Assembly (NCBI GenBank): GCA_003539755.1
Contig: DPOH01000068.1
Coordinates: forward strand, 1-15,763
Reading direction: 5' to 3'
DNA from: Clostridium sp.
Lineage (GTDB): Bacteria > Bacillota > Clostridia > Clostridiales > Clostridiaceae
Length of the DNA stretch: 15,763 nt
In this document: positions 14,537 to 15,763 of the stretch, one piece after another
Position numbering within the stretch: position 1 is the first letter of the stretch
Layout of the letters: every line of letters begins with the position of its first letter
Program-made: the position numbers and the translations under genes
Notes under the pieces: model-generated
Told to the model about the DNA's origin: nothing
What the model saw: only the letters and a program-made list of their open reading frames with translations
The model's database searches: none

Positions 14537-15763
14537 AATTTAATATTTCATCCGAAACTTTAAAGTAATCAAAATCTGCATATCCACCTTCATATTTTGT
14601 AGCATAATTAAATAATGCAAAACGATATCCCATAAAGTGTGCCAAGTCATATTTTAGCTCTATAGTTTCTCCTATTCTATTCCATACTAAACCATCAATA
14701 CTATAATAAAAATACGCTTTATCAATTTGATTTTTAAAATTAAAATCTACTCTTAGATACACTATATTAGTTTGTATATTTACTTTACTTATCTCTTCAG
14801 TACTTCCATTGACACCTTTCTTCATAACTATATACTTTTTATTATCACTAATATTCACGCCTACAAATCCATAATAATTTTGAAATGCTGCTAAACCAGC
14901 ATAGTCTCCCTCTTTCATATTATTAATATCTAGAGCTACTCTTCCACTACACTTCGGTCCATATGTCCTTTGAGTTAATGTATTTTTAGCATCATGAATA
15001 CTTTTGCTTATCTTGCTATTTTTTAACCTTAAAAATCCTTTTCTATCCTTTAGTGACCAGCTTGAATTATCTGGATTATGATTCCATTGCCATACTTTGT
15101 CAAGTTCTTCTCCATCAAAATTATCACTTCTAATAAATCCATGGTAAAGATCTGAACTAACAAAATTTATATCTTTAGAATCACTTTTAATAACAGGCCA
15201 TCCGTCTTCCCATTTTACTGGAATTATAAAAGGTATACGTCCTACTGCTCCATAATCCTCAAACAAAAAAGCATACCACTTTCCATCTTTTGAATCTATA
15301 AGACCACCCTGTGCTATTCCATCTGTAGTGCTTTCTTTCAATAATACTCTGCTTTCATATTCACCATCTATTTTATCTGCTCTATGAACAATTTGAGTTC
15401 TCATACTATCTTTAGGCCACATAATATTAAATATATAATATTTATCATTGATCTTTTGAATGTGAGTTCCTTCAGCTACAAGCCCCTTGCCTTTCCATTC
15501 TTTATCTGCCCTATTAGCATTTTCTATAATCTTTTTGTTGATTCCATTTTCCTTTATTCTAAATTCTGAATTCTTATCAGATGTAACATGTTCTATTTCA
15601 CTAATATAAATATCTCCTCCACCATAGACTAAATATGTTCTTTCATCATCATCAATAAAAAATGCTGCATCACGATAAACTCCTTCAAATTCTGATTTTG
15701 TCCACGTTCCATTCTCTATATCACTTGTCTGATAGATATATGTCTTACCAGTTTCACCTGCAC
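14532..15763 (-). CDS. Glycoside hydrolase family 43 protein, C-terminal part (partial)
   Basis: The reading frame is open from the window edge to the TAA at 14532-14534, giving 409 visible residues; the true start is outside. The visible part of the five-bladed propeller includes YRDAAFFIDDDERTYLVYGG, whose RDAAFF matches the GH43 Asp (pKa modulator) motif, and VAEGTHIQKINDKYYIF, whose Glu is the expected general acid. The general base near the N-terminus lies beyond the window. The last 190 or so residues (from about GFIRSDNFDG) form a beta-sandwich-like module typical of GH43 xylosidase/arabinofuranosidase C-termini. It probably acts on plant arabinoxylan oligosaccharides; the exact substrate cannot be told, nor whether it is secreted. 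An ATG at 15420-15422 is internal, since family-conserved sequence continues upstream. Confidence 0.88.
   Translation of the reverse strand, partial: AGETGKTYIYQTSDIENGTWTKSEFEGVYRDAAFFIDDDERTYLVYGGGDIYISEIEHVTSDKNSEFRIKENGINKKIIENANRADKEWKGKGLVAEGTHIQKINDKYYIFNIMWPKDSMRTQIVHRADKIDGEYESRVLLKESTTDGIAQGGLIDSKDGKWYAFLFEDYGAVGRIPFIIPVKWEDGWPVIKSDSKDINFVSSDLYHGFIRSDNFDGEELDKVWQWNHNPDNSSWSLKDRKGFLRLKNSKISKSIHDAKNTLTQRTYGPKCSGRVALDINNMKEGDYAGLAAFQNYYGFVGVNISDNKKYIVMKKGVNGSTEEISKVNIQTNIVYLRVDFNFKNQIDKAYFYYSIDGLVWNRIGETIELKYDLAHFMGYRFALFNYATKYEGGYADFDYFKVSDEILNL

Noticed and set aside
15420..15422. ATG as the true start of the GH43 protein
   Set aside because: Family-conserved sequence (RDAAFFIDDD, VAEGTHIQK) continues in frame upstream to the window edge, so this Met is internal.
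15384..15569. Plus-strand 61-codon ORF near the window end
   Set aside because: The minus-strand frame here encodes conserved GH43 sequence, including the catalytic-Glu motif.

Overview
The window looks like chromosomal DNA from a low-GC Firmicute, most likely Clostridium in the narrow sense (cluster I). The reasons are the strong A/T bias, AT-rich intergenic DNA with consensus sigma-A promoters and GGAGG-type ribosome binding sites, a single-chain clostridial-type PurL of about 1250 residues, and gene content. Every gene I accept lies on the minus strand, so transcription runs from high to low coordinates.

Layout in transcription order. (1) 14532-15763: the 3' part of a family 43 glycoside hydrolase, cut by the window edge and closed by a near-perfect palindromic terminator. 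(2) 10424-14170: purL, with its own promoter region. (3) 2721-10178: purE-purC-purF-purM-purN-purH-purD, closed by an intrinsic terminator. With purL these eight genes cover almost all of de novo IMP synthesis from PRPP; purB (and purK, if the organism has it) are not in the window. Tight junctions (1-nt purE/purC overlap, 13-nt purM/purN overlap) alternate with gaps holding hairpins or repeat elements. (4) 1479-2570: a protein with a C-terminal deaminase-fold domain resembling toxin-type deaminases, with an uncertain start and no obvious immunity partner. (5) 251-1249: add, adenosine deaminase, behind a consensus promoter and an adenine riboswitch. (6) 1-77: the first 25 codons of an unidentified membrane protein.

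The clearest regulatory element is the adenine riboswitch at about 1279-1390. It has the purine aptamer core with U at the ligand-specifying position. A 14-bp terminator reuses exactly the P3 3' strand, J3/1 and P1 3' strand of the aptamer, which predicts an ON switch: adenine binding blocks termination and turns on adenosine deaminase. The window thus pairs purine synthesis (pur genes) with purine catabolism or salvage (add) under an adenine sensor.

Other points of interest are two related repeat elements inside the pur cluster, a 13-bp hairpin in the purE leader, a possible divergent PurR box pair and an overlapping small ORF upstream of purL, and the orphan deaminase-like gene. I found no CRISPR array, tRNA, rRNA, transposase gene or prophage.
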